Shown piece after piece: positions 51,515-61,489 of a DNA stretch of 64,000 nucleotides (within the stretch, counting starts at the first letter, position 1; every line of letters begins with the position of its first letter). Origin of the DNA: Acidithiobacillus sulfurivorans (lineage in GTDB: Bacteria > Pseudomonadota > Gammaproteobacteria > Acidithiobacillales > Acidithiobacillaceae); NCBI RefSeq assembly GCF_018853815.1, contig NZ_JAAOMP010000164.1:25456-89455 (forward strand), given 5' to 3'. Below the pieces are notes generated by a model that worked only from the letters and a program-made list of their open reading frames with translations, had not been told where the DNA came from and did not search any database. The translations under genes and the position numbers were made by a program.

Positions 51515-54500
51515 ATGATTTCAGTGTTGCCTATTACTCGATATTGGGGAGAACACCGTGCTAAAGCAGCACCAAATATGCCTCTAGGTCATTGGATTCC
51601 CAGAAGCGCCAGGTCGCGTCTCTATCTGTATCTGCTGGATCAGATCACCGTCCTTGCAGGGTTGATACTGTTGAATCAGTTTGCTGGCATATTGATCCCT
51701 GACCCTGCGCAACATTGGTATTTGTCGGTTTGGGCGACCTCTGGGCTGTATGTTTTTCTGGTGATGCGCAGGGGCAACGTCTTATGGCCAGGTTTACTGT
51801 TGGGCGGTTTTCTCGGTGACTGGTCTCTGGGTTACAGTCCATTCAACGCGTTTGGATTGGCAGCTGGAGAACTGCTTTCGGCATGGATCTCGGTGCGCCT
51901 GATGTATCGACGGACTGTTGGCTGGAACTCGTTGACATATCGCAATGATTTGCTCTCATTTATGGTTTTTCCTGTCGTTTTGAATGGAATAATGACTGGA
52001 CTATGGGGGACAGCCTGGCAACTATCGTCCTTGCCGTGGGCATCCCCTGCAGTCCTGCTGGAGATGCTCAGCAATAGTAGTGGTGTGAGCTTCGGTGTCT
52101 TGCTGGTGGCCAGTAATTTGTTATCTTGGCAGAAAGGTTGGTCCTGGCGTGAGTTTGTTTCCGGCGGGGCTTGGCTCTGGCTTTTTTCGGGCTTTGCTGT
52201 TGCTGCCACCACAATGCTTTTCTGGCATCGATATGCAGAATTTGCAGGCATTGTCGGATTGGTGTTTTTACTGCTTTTGCCCATACTTTGGGCACTGACA
52301 CGATTTCCTGTCGATGCGGTTTCACGTTTGGTGCTGCTCTTGTTTTTGATTGCCATTGCCGGTACCGCCCGTGGCCTGGGGCCATTCAGTGCGGCTATGC
52401 CTCTACACCCCATAGCTGTTTTACAAATTATGGGAATGGGCATGATGAGCGTTGTTCTGTTTGCAGCTGCAATGATGGCTGAGTCTGTGCGCAACAGGGA
52501 GGCCCTGCGCCACGGGAATAGATGGTTAGAGCGGCGTGTTGAAGAACGCACCGTGGCTTTGCGGCAGAGTCAGAAAGAATTGCTGGTGAGAGAACGGGTT
52601 ATCGGTGCAGTAAGTGCCGTTAGTCGATTATTCTCGGAGAACGTCGGCCAGGATGAAAAGCTGATTTTTCAGAGCTTCTGTGAAATCCTGCAGAAACAGC
52701 TGGAGTTGCCTCTGGTATGGATTGTCAAAGATGGCAACGCCTTGGATACGGCGGTGCTTTGTGCAGTAGCTGGCCCGCTTGCAAGCACTTTTCGGAATGA
52801 ATTGGAACAGGCTCCAGACTTGGTCGACGAGGAGCGTGACAAGGTACAGCTTTGGAGAACCTGGGGGGATTTCAGTAAAAGCCATCAATTGGGCAATAGC
52901 ATAACCCAGGACTTTATCTGGCCCGATGGTCGGCGTGGTCATATAGCTTTGCAGCGTGCCCGGGGGGCCGGTTTCCCAGACCAGGTGACAGAGATATTGA
53001 GTCAGGTGAGTGCAGATCTGCAGGATTTTCTCCAGCGTCAGCATGATTATTTTTCTCTGCAGCGAACCCGCGCTTTACAGCAGGCGCTGCTGCGGGCCGG
53101 TGAAGTGACTCTGGCGGCTGAAGATATGCAAGGGCTCTTGCAAAAGAGTTGTCAGCAGCTGATTGACAGCGGCATCTTTATTGCCACCTGGATTGCACGA
53201 CCTGCCGCAGATGGTTGTATGGACGCCTTGGCCTACGCGGGTTGGAGTGCTTCTAATGCCCTGAAAAGACGTTGGCCGGTGTCTGCAGACTTGCCCGAGG
53301 GGCAAACGGTCGGGGCCCGGGCGTGGCGGGCTGATGCCCTGGTGGTTCAGCAGGATTACCTGGTTGATCCGCTCATTCAACCCTGGCGTGCTCAAGCTCT
53401 GGAATATGGTTGGCGTGCGGCCGCTGCCTTGCCTATTGAACATGGCGGAGAACGCTGGGCGATTCTCGCGGTCATTGGCGATCGGCCACAAATGTTTTCG
53501 GAAGACATTTGTGATGTCCTAAGGCAGGTAGCACTCTTGGTCGGCCATGGGCTGGACGAGCTGGTTCTGAAGCAAAAACTGGCCGAAGAAAAAATGCAAA
53601 TTGAAGAAGCCCGACAAAAACTGGAAAAAGTGGCTTTTTACGATCCCCTGACGGGTCTTGCAAATCGGCGTCTGCTGGAAAGTCAATTGGAACTGGCGAT
53701 GGCTCGCCAGCAGCGTCAGGATCATGTGCTGGCCGTTTGTATGTTGGATCTTGACCGCTTCAAGCCGATTAATGATGCGTTTGGGCACGAAGCGGGTGAT
53801 CAGGTTCTGGTGAGCCTGGGACATCGTTTGGCGGAAGTTTTGCGAAAAAATGACATGGTTGGTCGCTTTGGTGGTGACGAATTCGTGATTTTGCTGGAGT
53901 CCGTGCAAAATCAGGACGACCTTTATCAGATATTGCGTAAAATTGAGCGTGTGATGACCTCGCCCATTCAACTGGAGAATGGTCAGAGTGTCCGTGTCGG
54001 ATTGAGCATTGGGGTGAGTGTCTACGCGGGTGCTGAGCAAACACTGAGCCCAGAAGAGTTGCTCCGCCAGGCGGATCGCGCGCTTTATGAAAGTAAAAAC
54101 AATAAAAATGAACGAGATGCCTGCTGGATCCTGCACGAACCCGGTACTGCTCTGGAGCGTGCGCCACTCGCCCAGCGACTCCTCGCCAGTGGGCAGCTTC
54201 TGGTGTTGTATCAGCCGGTTTGGGATACCCAGTCGAGCCGGGTTGCCGGTATGGAATCATTGGCCCGCTTGCAAGCAGATGATGGTCGCATATTAACTCC
54301 CCGGGATTTTCTGCCCCAACTGCGGGGCAGCCACTTGTGTCATCTGACCCAACGTATGTTGGCGCAGTCTCTGGAAGACCTGAACAGTCTTGGTGAGGCA
54401 GGGGATGGCTTATGGGTCTCTGTGAATATTGATCCGCAATCACTTACCAAGCCTTGTATTCGCCAAATCCGTCAGATTATTCTCGATAGTGGCCTTGATC

Positions 54501-55243
54501 CGGCCCGTATTATTCTCGAAATTCTTGAAGGGACAGATTTTCTTGAACGCAATTCCGCACTGGAATTGTTACGCCAGATTCGCGCATTAGGTGTCCGTCT
54601 GGCCCTAGATGATGTGGGCAGTGCCTATGCCTCCCTATTGCGTCTGAAGGAGTTGCCCGTGGATGAAATCAAGCTGGACCAAGGGTTCGTGCGCACTCTG
54701 GCGCAACGCCCGGATGATTTACATTTTGTGTTGGCCGTGCGCGATCTGGCTCAGGGATTGGCGGTGGATCTGGTAGTGGAAGGCGTCGAAAACGAAGCGG
54801 TTCTCGATGCGATGATGACGCTCAATATTCCTCTGCTGCAAGGCAGACATATCGCCCGTCCCATGCCCATCAGTCGGCTGCGTACCTGGTTGCGACGCAA
54901 GCAACCGGTGCGCACGCATCCTTCGACCCTTCTGGGAATTTATGCGGCCCAAATGGCCAATCACAACCTTTTGACCAAAATGGCCCGCCAAAACCCACAT
55001 TTGCTGCACGCGGAAACCCTCAGTGATGACAAATCCTGTCCCATTCATGCTTATCTCCAAAGTCTGGAGCCAGCAAATCAAGATTTGCTGATGCGCCATC
55101 ATCAACTTTACCATCGCGAGTTGGGCAGCTTGCTCAGGCAATTGGCAGTGGATCGGGATCAGGCGGACTGGGTTGCCTTGAGTCAGACTGAGGAAAGTTT
55201 TTTGCGCTTGCTCCGCGAAGCCTGGCAGAAGCAAAGCCATTAA
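51515..55243 (+). CDS. Membrane MASE1-GAF-GGDEF-EAL protein with a CZB-like C-terminal domain
   Basis: The 1242-residue protein has an N-terminal MASE1-like sensor with about eight helices (residues 35-330), a coiled coil (RWLERRVEERTVALRQ), two GAF-like regions (about 370-510 and 525-680), an intact GGDEF (GRFGGDEFVILLE near 784) with the RxxD site RKND, and an EAL domain whose signature reads ESL rather than EAL, although VNIDPQSL, LEILEG, LDDVGSAYASL, EIKLDQ and VVEGVE are kept. The tail has H...CPIHAYL...HHQLYH, like the protein at 9276. It likely tunes c-di-GMP. The start is uncertain (51515 or 51578). Divergent from cydA. Confidence 0.86.
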   Translation: MISVLPITRYWGEHRAKAAPNMPLGHWIPRSARSRLYLYLLDQITVLAGLILLNQFAGILIPDPAQHWYLSVWATSGLYVFLVMRRGNVLWPGLLLGGFLGDWSLGYSPFNAFGLAAGELLSAWISVRLMYRRTVGWNSLTYRNDLLSFMVFPVVLNGIMTGLWGTAWQLSSLPWASPAVLLEMLSNSSGVSFGVLLVASNLLSWQKGWSWREFVSGGAWLWLFSGFAVAATTMLFWHRYAEFAGIVGLVFLLLLPILWALTRFPVDAVSRLVLLLFLIAIAGTARGLGPFSAAMPLHPIAVLQIMGMGMMSVVLFAAAMMAESVRNREALRHGNRWLERRVEERTVALRQSQKELLVRERVIGAVSAVSRLFSENVGQDEKLIFQSFCEILQKQLELPLVWIVKDGNALDTAVLCAVAGPLASTFRNELEQAPDLVDEERDKVQLWRTWGDFSKSHQLGNSITQDFIWPDGRRGHIALQRARGAGFPDQVTEILSQVSADLQDFLQRQHDYFSLQRTRALQQALLRAGEVTLAAEDMQGLLQKSCQQLIDSGIFIATWIARPAADGCMDALAYAGWSASNALKRRWPVSADLPEGQTVGARAWRADALVVQQDYLVDPLIQPWRAQALEYGWRAAAALPIEHGGERWAILAVIGDRPQMFSEDICDVLRQVALLVGHGLDELVLKQKLAEEKMQIEEARQKLEKVAFYDPLTGLANRRLLESQLELAMARQQRQDHVLAVCMLDLDRFKPINDAFGHEAGDQVLVSLGHRLAEVLRKNDMVGRFGGDEFVILLESVQNQDDLYQILRKIERVMTSPIQLENGQSVRVGLSIGVSVYAGAEQTLSPEELLRQADRALYESKNNKNERDACWILHEPGTALERAPLAQRLLASGQLLVLYQPVWDTQSSRVAGMESLARLQADDGRILTPRDFLPQLRGSHLCHLTQRMLAQSLEDLNSLGEAGDGLWVSVNIDPQSLTKPCIRQIRQIILDSGLDPARIILEILEGTDFLERNSALELLRQIRALGVRLALDDVGSAYASLLRLKELPVDEIKLDQGFVRTLAQRPDDLHFVLAVRDLAQGLAVDLVVEGVENEAVLDAMMTLNIPLLQGRHIARPMPISRLRTWLRRKQPVRTHPSTLLGIYAAQMANHNLLTKMARQNPHLLHAETLSDDKSCPIHAYLQSLEPANQDLLMRHHQLYHRELGSLLRQLAVDRDQADWVALSQTEESFLRLLREAWQKQSH

Positions 55244-55345
55244 CCTGAAGGATTAATGCTTGCGGGAAATTGAGGGCATAGCCTACTCTTCAAGTAAATG
55301 AATTGTGCAAAATCATCCTGTTTGTTTTGACCAAGGAGTCGCCTC

Positions 55346-56968
55346 ATGTCTGCAGCCCCTCTGACCGCTTCACCCGCATGGCAACATTTACAGGCGCACC
55401 GCAAGAGCTGGGAAGATGTCACTCTGCGTCAGCTTTTTCGGGAAGATCCCCAGCGTGCCGGGCATTTTTCGGCAGAAGCCTGCGGCATTTATCTGGATTA
55501 CTCCAAGCATTTGCTGCGTCGGGAAACCCTGAATCTGCTTTTTGATCTTGCCCGCAGTCGTGATCTGGAAGCGCGCCGCGACGCCATGTTTGCCGGGGAA
55601 AAAATCAACCATACCGAGGGCAGGGCCGCATTTCATGCGGCTTTGCGGGCACCCAAGGGTACGGTTATGCGCACCGGGGGGGTGGACGTTGTCCCTGAAG
55701 TGCATCAGGTGCTGGAGCATATGGCACGTTTTACCCGGGCCATTCATGAACAGTCCTGGCGGGGTGCCACCGGTCAGCCGATTCGCCAGATTGTGAATAT
55801 TGGCATTGGCGGTTCTTACCTGGGTCCGGAAATGGCCTGGAAAGCCCTGCGTGCCTACCGGCATACCGATGTTCATCTGCATTTTGTGGCTAATGTGGAT
55901 GGCGCGACGCTCAGCGATGTGACGGCGCATCTGGATCCTGCAGAAACCCTGTTCATTATTTCATCCAAGACGTTTACTACGCTGGAAACCATGACCAATG
56001 CCCATGCCGCCCGGCACTGGATTACCTCTGCTTTGGGCGAAGATGCAGTATCCCGGCATTTTGTGGCGGTTTCGACCAATGCCGAAGCCGTCAAGGCCTT
56101 TGGTATGGATACTGAACATATGTTCGGCTTCTGGGACTGGGTGGGGGGCCGCTATTCCATGGATTCGGCTATTGGCTTGTCCACCATGCTCGGCGTGGGG
56201 GTGCAGCATTTTCAGGAAATGCTCGCCGGTTTTCATGCCATGGATACGCATTTCCGGAACGCGCCGCTGGAACAGAATCTGCCGGTGTTACTGGGCCTTA
56301 TGTCCATCTGGTACAACAATTTCTGGGGAGCGCAAACCCAGGCTATTTTACCTTATGCTTATGATCTGGCGCGTTTCCCGGCCTATTTACAGCAGCTACA
56401 AATGGAAAGTAATGGTAAAAGTGTCAATGAAGCCGGACAACTGCTGTCCGTAGATAGTGGTCCCATTATCTGGGGTGAGCCGGGAACCGATGGACAACAT
56501 TCTTTTTATCAGCTGATTCATCAGGGTACGCGATTGATTCCCTGCGATTTCATTGGCTTCTGTCATCCGCTCAGTGCTTCAGCAGAACAGCATGAATTGT
56601 TGATGGCGAATCTGATTGCCCAGGCAGAGGCGTTGGCTTTTGGTAAAACGGCGGAGGAGTTGCGGGCTGAGGGTATTTCCGAAGCGCAAGTCCCCTTCCG
56701 CACGTTTGCCGGAAACCGTCCGAGTAGCGTGCTTCTCGTGGATGCCCTGAGTCCGCATAGTCTGGGTACACTGGTTGCTTTGTATGAACACAGCGTATTC
56801 ACTCAGGGGATCATCTGGGGCATTGACTCATTTGATCAGTGGGGCGTGGAATTGGGTAAGGTGCTGGCGCAGCGCATTGTTTCTGATATGCAGGGGAAAA
56901 CCCAGCACCCCCACGATGGGTCCACATCGACCCTGCTGGAACGCTATTTGCGGCGACGTGGGCACTAG
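55346..56968 (+). CDS. pgi: Glucose-6-phosphate isomerase
   Basis: It interconverts glucose-6-phosphate and fructose-6-phosphate; in an autotroph this mainly feeds glycogen and cell-wall sugar synthesis from fixed carbon. The 540-residue protein has the signatures [12 protein letters not shown] and [20 protein letters not shown], and the phosphate-binding [11 protein letters not shown] block. AAGGAG lies eight bases before the ATG. Complete, with normal length. Confidence 0.96.
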   Translation: MSAAPLTASPAWQHLQAHRKSWEDVTLRQLFREDPQRAGHFSAEACGIYLDYSKHLLRRETLNLLFDLARSRDLEARRDAMFAGEKINHTEGRAAFHAALRAPKGTVMRTGGVDVVPEVHQVLEHMARFTRAIHEQSWRGATGQPIRQIVNIGIGGSYLGPEMAWKALRAYRHTDVHLHFVANVDGATLSDVTAHLDPAETLFIISSKTFTTLETMTNAHAARHWITSALGEDAVSRHFVAVSTNAEAVKAFGMDTEHMFGFWDWVGGRYSMDSAIGLSTMLGVGVQHFQEMLAGFHAMDTHFRNAPLEQNLPVLLGLMSIWYNNFWGAQTQAILPYAYDLARFPAYLQQLQMESNGKSVNEAGQLLSVDSGPIIWGEPGTDGQHSFYQLIHQGTRLIPCDFIGFCHPLSASAEQHELLMANLIAQAEALAFGKTAEELRAEGISEAQVPFRTFAGNRPSSVLLVDALSPHSLGTLVALYEHSVFTQGIIWGIDSFDQWGVELGKVLAQRIVSDMQGKTQHPHDGSTSTLLERYLRRRGH

Positions 56969-57073
56969 ATTTTTCGGGATTGACCGGGTCTCATGCAACG
57001 GGGCGGGAACTTTTACCCGACTATGGTTTTCCAATGAGGAATTATTAGCCGGATTGAAGAGCCGCCCAACAAC

Positions 57074-58243
57074 ATGAAACTGCCCATTGTTCTGGCCATT
57101 ACGGCCGTATTTTCCTGGGGGAGCGTCGCCTATGCGGCCGTTCCGCCTCTACCTCCCATGCCTACTTTGCCGCCGCCGCCACCCATGCCGGCGCCACAAT
57201 TGACCGGTATTCAGTCTGCCGTTTTGCTGGACATCAACAGTGATCAGATTCTGATGGCCGAAAATGATGAAAAGCCGGTTAATCCTTCGGGATTGGTCAA
57301 GCTGATGACCGCCTACCTGATGTATCAGGCGGAAAAGCAGGGTCTGGTCCAGCCCGGCGAAAATGTGCATGTGTCCAAAGACGCCTGGCATGCCCAGGGT
57401 TCCCGCATGTTTATTCAGCCGGGAATGCCAGTGACCATGACGCAGCTCACCCATGGACTCCTGATTGACGGCGGGAATGATGCCGCCATTGCCATTGCCG
57501 AGACAGTGGCCGGCAGTGTTGGCGGTTTTGTGGATTTGATGAACCATGACGCAGCGGCCATGGGATTGCAGCACACCCATTTCACCAATCCCGATGGTCT
57601 TCCACAGCCGGGACAAATTAGCACCGCGCTGGACATTGCCCGTTTGTCAGCGCGTTTGATTCAAAGTTATCCGCAAGTGATGCAGGTTGCCGGTAAGGTT
57701 TCCTATACCTATAACCACATCACCCAGTACAACTATAATCCGCTGGCCGGGCAGGATGGAGTGAATGGCCTGGGAGTGGGTTTGGCGGGTAAAAACAGCT
57801 GGAATCTGGCGGTCAGCGCGACTCGGGATGGTCGTACATTGGTGGCCGTGGTCTTGGGTGCGCCTTCGCGAAGTGCTGCAGGCAGTGATGCCAGCGCCTT
57901 GCTCCACTATGGCTGGAACGGCTGGCATAATGTTTCTCTCTACAGGGCGGGGGCAACCGTTGCCCAAATGCATAACGGCGACTGGAGCCCGGCATCGGTG
58001 CAGGGTGTGACGGCAGGCCCGGTCGTGGTTTCCGAACCCAAGCAGCAGAAAACCCGGTTGCAAACCCGCTTCGTACCGACTCCCAACTTGAAGGCACCCC
58101 TCGCAGCGGGGGCTGGAATGGGTACCCTGCAAATTTCCTGGCACGGTCATGTCCTGAAAACGGTTCCTGTTCAAACCCGAAGTGCGGTGAAGCCAGCGGG
58201 CTGGTTTACCCGCCTGATTCACGAGGGCGAGTCATGGTTATGA
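57074..58243 (+). CDS. D,D-carboxypeptidase (DacA/C-like) homologue lacking all three catalytic motifs
   Basis: The 389-residue exported protein has a signal peptide (to about residue 21), a proline-rich stretch (PPLPPMPTLPPPPPMP) and a full penicillin-binding-protein 5 fold, including HFTNPDGLPQPGQISTALDIARLS. But the SxxK motif reads G73-L-V-K76, the SxN motif reads G133-G-N135, and KTG reads G234-V-G236. Catalytic Ser, Lys and the second Ser are therefore missing, while the rest of the fold is conserved and the frame intact. It looks like a maintained pseudoenzyme, perhaps a scaffold or a regulator of the class A PBP encoded 50 bases downstream. Confidence 0.85.
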   Translation: MKLPIVLAITAVFSWGSVAYAAVPPLPPMPTLPPPPPMPAPQLTGIQSAVLLDINSDQILMAENDEKPVNPSGLVKLMTAYLMYQAEKQGLVQPGENVHVSKDAWHAQGSRMFIQPGMPVTMTQLTHGLLIDGGNDAAIAIAETVAGSVGGFVDLMNHDAAAMGLQHTHFTNPDGLPQPGQISTALDIARLSARLIQSYPQVMQVAGKVSYTYNHITQYNYNPLAGQDGVNGLGVGLAGKNSWNLAVSATRDGRTLVAVVLGAPSRSAAGSDASALLHYGWNGWHNVSLYRAGATVAQMHNGDWSPASVQGVTAGPVVVSEPKQQKTRLQTRFVPTPNLKAPLAAGAGMGTLQISWHGHVLKTVPVQTRSAVKPAGWFTRLIHEGESWL

Positions 58244-58292
58244 CTGGTAACAAGAGCACCTGCTTTATAGCACTGCGGATTGGGGGCTGATT

Positions 58293-60773
58293 TTGGCTGC
58301 GCGTGGAATTTCTTCCCGGCGCCGCTGGGTGTTCTGGACGCTTGTCGTTCTTCTGCTGGTTGCCCTGAATATTGTGGTTGGGATCGGGGTTTGGACCTGG
58401 CGGATATGGCAGGAATTGCCACCCGTCGTGCAACTCGAAAACTGGCATCCTCAGGAGCCGTTACGCATTTATGCAGACAATGACCACCTGCTGCAGGTGG
58501 TTGGTCCGCAACTGCGCTATGCCTTGCCCCTGAAGCAAATTCCCAAGACGCTGCAAGATGCTTTTATTTCTGCCGAAAATTCAAAATTCTATAGTCATAA
58601 TCCGATTTATTATCCGGTCAGCTTTCCGGGTATTATCCGCGCGGCATTTGTGGATTTGGTGCATATGGCTCCGGTGCAGGGGGCCAGCACCATCACCGAA
58701 CAGGTGGCCCGCAATTTTTATTTGACCCCCAAAAAAACCATTACCCGTAAGGTCGCGGAAATTCTGCTGGCTTATAAACTGGGCGCGCGTCTGCATCGTC
58801 CGCAAATTCTGGATTTGTACCTCAACAAGATTTATCTGGGAGAGGGGGCGTACGGGGTACAGGCAGCGGCGGAAACTTACTACGGCAAAACTGTCAATCA
58901 GCTGACCATTGGCGAAATGGCAACCTTGGCGGGCCTGCCAGCGGCACCCTCGGATTTCAATCCGATTGCCTCACCCGCTTCGGCAAAAACCCGTCGCGAT
59001 TATGTATTACGGCACATGGCGCATTACGGATACATCACCAAGGCGCAGGAAGACGCGGCTCTGGCAGAGCCCATCAAAGCCCATTATCATGCTCCGGCCA
59101 GCAACATTGCCCCCTACGCCACCGACTGGATTCGTAACTGGCTGGAAAAACATTTTGGGGCTGATTTTACCTACCGCACTGGTCTGCGGGTTTACACCAG
59201 TATCAACCCCACCGACCAGCGCGCTGCTGATCGGGATATTGCCGTTGGTCTGGAAAACTACGGTATGGGTCTGGACAGCATGGATCCCAAGGCCTGGCAT
59301 GGTCCAATTGCCCAGTTATCGACGGCAGCCATGGAAGCCGCGCTACAGGGACAGCGGCCCAGCCAGTTACCCCATCATGACCCGGCCAATTTGCATTGGG
59401 GGGTCGTGGTCAAATCCACTCCGGAAATGGCGACGGTTTCCTTCCAAGGCCGTCATTTGGTGCATCTGAGCTTGCGCGACGTCGCCTGGGCACGCTCTGC
59501 TCCCAAGGGTAATCCCCCCACCGCCGTCAATCAGGTATTGCAACCCGGTGATTTGATCTGGCTAAGACGCTATGTGGTCGCGGCCACCTCGGGAACGGGC
59601 AACCCCGTCTGGGGCACCAAGGTTTGGCACAATATCCCCCATGGCGGCTGGCAGTTGGCGCAGATTCCCCACGTGCAGGGTGCCCTGGTGTCGCTTGCCA
59701 GCCGCTCAGGGGCCATCCTGGCTTTGTCGGGGGGCTTTAGCTATGAACTGAGTCATTTTGACCGGGCCCTTTACGCCTTCCGGCAGCCGGGATCGGGGTT
59801 CAAACCTTTTGTGTATTCTTCGGCCATGGACGCATCGACCTATCTGGCCAGCGGGCGCAAACATTATCTTACCCCTGTTTCCCTCATTGCCGACACGCCG
59901 CTGGTGATTCATCTCGGCAACGGCCAGGTTTATGCGCCGACCAACTACAGTCGTACTTTTTCGAATATTCCCTTTCCAGTTTGGGAGGATCTGGCGGATT
60001 CCCATAATGTGCCGAGCGTTCGCCTGTTGATGCATGTCGGCATTCCCTACGCCAAGCGCTATGTGCAGCGTTTTGGTATTCCAGCAAAACAGATTCCTGC
60101 TTCACCCTCCATGGTATTGGGATCCGGAGACTTTACCCCCCTGCAAATTGCGCGTGGCTACGCCGTGTTTTCCAGCGGGGGCTTTCTGCCCCATCCCTAT
60201 TTGATTCGTAAAATTGTCACTGCGCATGGCACCACGGTTTCACTGCTGGGTTGTCCTTTAGGCTATCGGCCGCCATCCGGGCAAACCGTGATTCCGCCGG
60301 GAGTGGCTTTTTTGATGACGCGAATGATGGAGCGGGTCATCCGGGTGGGTACCGGGGTCGCCGCGCAAATTCTTCATCGCCATGATCTCGCGGGTAAAAC
60401 CGGCACAACCAATCACGAAGATAATGCCTGGTTCAATGGCTTTAATCCCAATATTACGACATCCGTCTGGGTAGGGTATGACAATAATCAATCCATGGGG
60501 ACCTGGGCGGCGGGGGCTCGTCAAGCCTTGCCTATCTGGATTCGCTATATGCATACGGCGCTGGCGCAGTATCCGGATGTGGGCTTCTTCCAACCACCAG
60601 ATGTGGTGACGGCACGATATAACCCCAAAACGGGTGACCTTGCGCCCCAGGGGGATCCAGGGCATCAGTATCCCATCGGATATTTTTTGTCCGGTTACCT
60701 GCCACCCAAGCCCAAACCCAAGGTCAGTGCGGAAACCCAGAGTTTTATTCACGCATTGATGCATATTTTCTAG
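58293..60773 (+). CDS. Class A penicillin-binding protein (PBP1A-like)
   Basis: The 826-residue bifunctional peptidoglycan synthase has one N-terminal membrane helix (about 13-34), a GT51 glycosyltransferase domain and a transpeptidase domain with SGFK (near 500), SHN (near 570) and KTGTT (near 702), all intact. In the GT51 domain the catalytic Glu95 is present, but the usual E-D-x-x-F reads E-N-S-K-F, and STITQQ reads STITEQ. The start is a TTG at 58293 with GGGGGC upstream. It follows the carboxypeptidase-like pseudoenzyme and is followed by a 42-residue gene. Confidence 0.92.
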   Translation: MAARGISSRRRWVFWTLVVLLLVALNIVVGIGVWTWRIWQELPPVVQLENWHPQEPLRIYADNDHLLQVVGPQLRYALPLKQIPKTLQDAFISAENSKFYSHNPIYYPVSFPGIIRAAFVDLVHMAPVQGASTITEQVARNFYLTPKKTITRKVAEILLAYKLGARLHRPQILDLYLNKIYLGEGAYGVQAAAETYYGKTVNQLTIGEMATLAGLPAAPSDFNPIASPASAKTRRDYVLRHMAHYGYITKAQEDAALAEPIKAHYHAPASNIAPYATDWIRNWLEKHFGADFTYRTGLRVYTSINPTDQRAADRDIAVGLENYGMGLDSMDPKAWHGPIAQLSTAAMEAALQGQRPSQLPHHDPANLHWGVVVKSTPEMATVSFQGRHLVHLSLRDVAWARSAPKGNPPTAVNQVLQPGDLIWLRRYVVAATSGTGNPVWGTKVWHNIPHGGWQLAQIPHVQGALVSLASRSGAILALSGGFSYELSHFDRALYAFRQPGSGFKPFVYSSAMDASTYLASGRKHYLTPVSLIADTPLVIHLGNGQVYAPTNYSRTFSNIPFPVWEDLADSHNVPSVRLLMHVGIPYAKRYVQRFGIPAKQIPASPSMVLGSGDFTPLQIARGYAVFSSGGFLPHPYLIRKIVTAHGTTVSLLGCPLGYRPPSGQTVIPPGVAFLMTRMMERVIRVGTGVAAQILHRHDLAGKTGTTNHEDNAWFNGFNPNITTSVWVGYDNNQSMGTWAAGARQALPIWIRYMHTALAQYPDVGFFQPPDVVTARYNPKTGDLAPQGDPGHQYPIGYFLSGYLPPKPKPKVSAETQSFIHALMHIF

Positions 60774-60783
60774 GAGACGGAAA

Positions 60784-60912
60784 ATGAAGCAGTGGTTGGC
60801 CCTGATAATTATCGCCCTGTGTTTCTGGGGGGCTTTTGAAGCCAGTCACTACTGGCTGGTGCAGCATCCCGATCATCCTGACCAGCGCAGCTTAAAGGTC
60901 ATTTCTCATTAG
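60784..60912 (+). CDS. Small single-helix membrane protein downstream of the PBP
   Basis: A 42-codon frame begins at an ATG with GGAG seven bases upstream and follows the PBP stop by 10 bases. The product starts with one membrane helix (QWLALIIIALCFWGAF) and ends in a short hydrophilic tail with several His. The size, place and good ribosome site suggest a real small protein, perhaps a partner of the PBP. No family recognised. Confidence 0.6.
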   Translation: MKQWLALIIIALCFWGAFEASHYWLVQHPDHPDQRSLKVISH

Positions 60913-61025
60913 GTAAAGGCCATTACGCAGAGGCGTTTTTAATATCGTAGCCGCTCATATTTGTGTTACATTTCTGGCCGTCCAGAAAATTTTTTGAGTC
61001 TGCAGATATTATCAAAGGAAGCCTT

Positions 61026-61481
61026 ATGCGCCGTTTAGGAATCGCCGTTTTATTGTTGGTTGGAGCCAGTTCCGTTTCTGCCTTGGCTGCCGATGCACCC
61101 ATGCAGCCGGGGCTCTGGGTGATGCATGTTTCTGGCACAACGAAAGTCTCGTCGCCGCCAGTCAGCACCCCCATGGAACGCAGTATGCAGATTTGTGTGA
61201 AAGCTCATCAAAAACCGGAATCCGTTTTTCTGCCTGCGGGAAGTGATCGCTGTACCGGCAGTCATAAAGTTTTGCCCGATGGCAAAACCCAATGGACTTT
61301 TCATTGTCAGGCACCGGGGGCCTCCATGACCCAGGTAGGTTGGTTTCAGACTAGCGCCCGTCATCTGAACTCGCACTGGGTCATTACTGCTATTGTGCAT
61401 AGCGAGGCTCATTACGAAACAGTGACTGATATGCAAATGCAGGGCACTTATCTCAGTGCTCATTGTGGAAAAGTCAAATAA
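61026..61481 (+). CDS. DUF3617 periplasmic protein
   Basis: The 151-residue protein has a signal peptide (cleavage near ALAADA) and a mature beta-rich domain beginning PMQPGLWVMHVSGT, with the paired cysteines (ICVKAH, CTGSH, FHCQAP, AHCGKV) typical of DUF3617. The start at 61026 is chosen because the signal peptide begins there and AAAGGAAG lies upstream. Function unknown. Confidence 0.8.
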   Translation: MRRLGIAVLLLVGASSVSALAADAPMQPGLWVMHVSGTTKVSSPPVSTPMERSMQICVKAHQKPESVFLPAGSDRCTGSHKVLPDGKTQWTFHCQAPGASMTQVGWFQTSARHLNSHWVITAIVHSEAHYETVTDMQMQGTYLSAHCGKVK

Positions 61482-61489
61482 GCCGTTAG

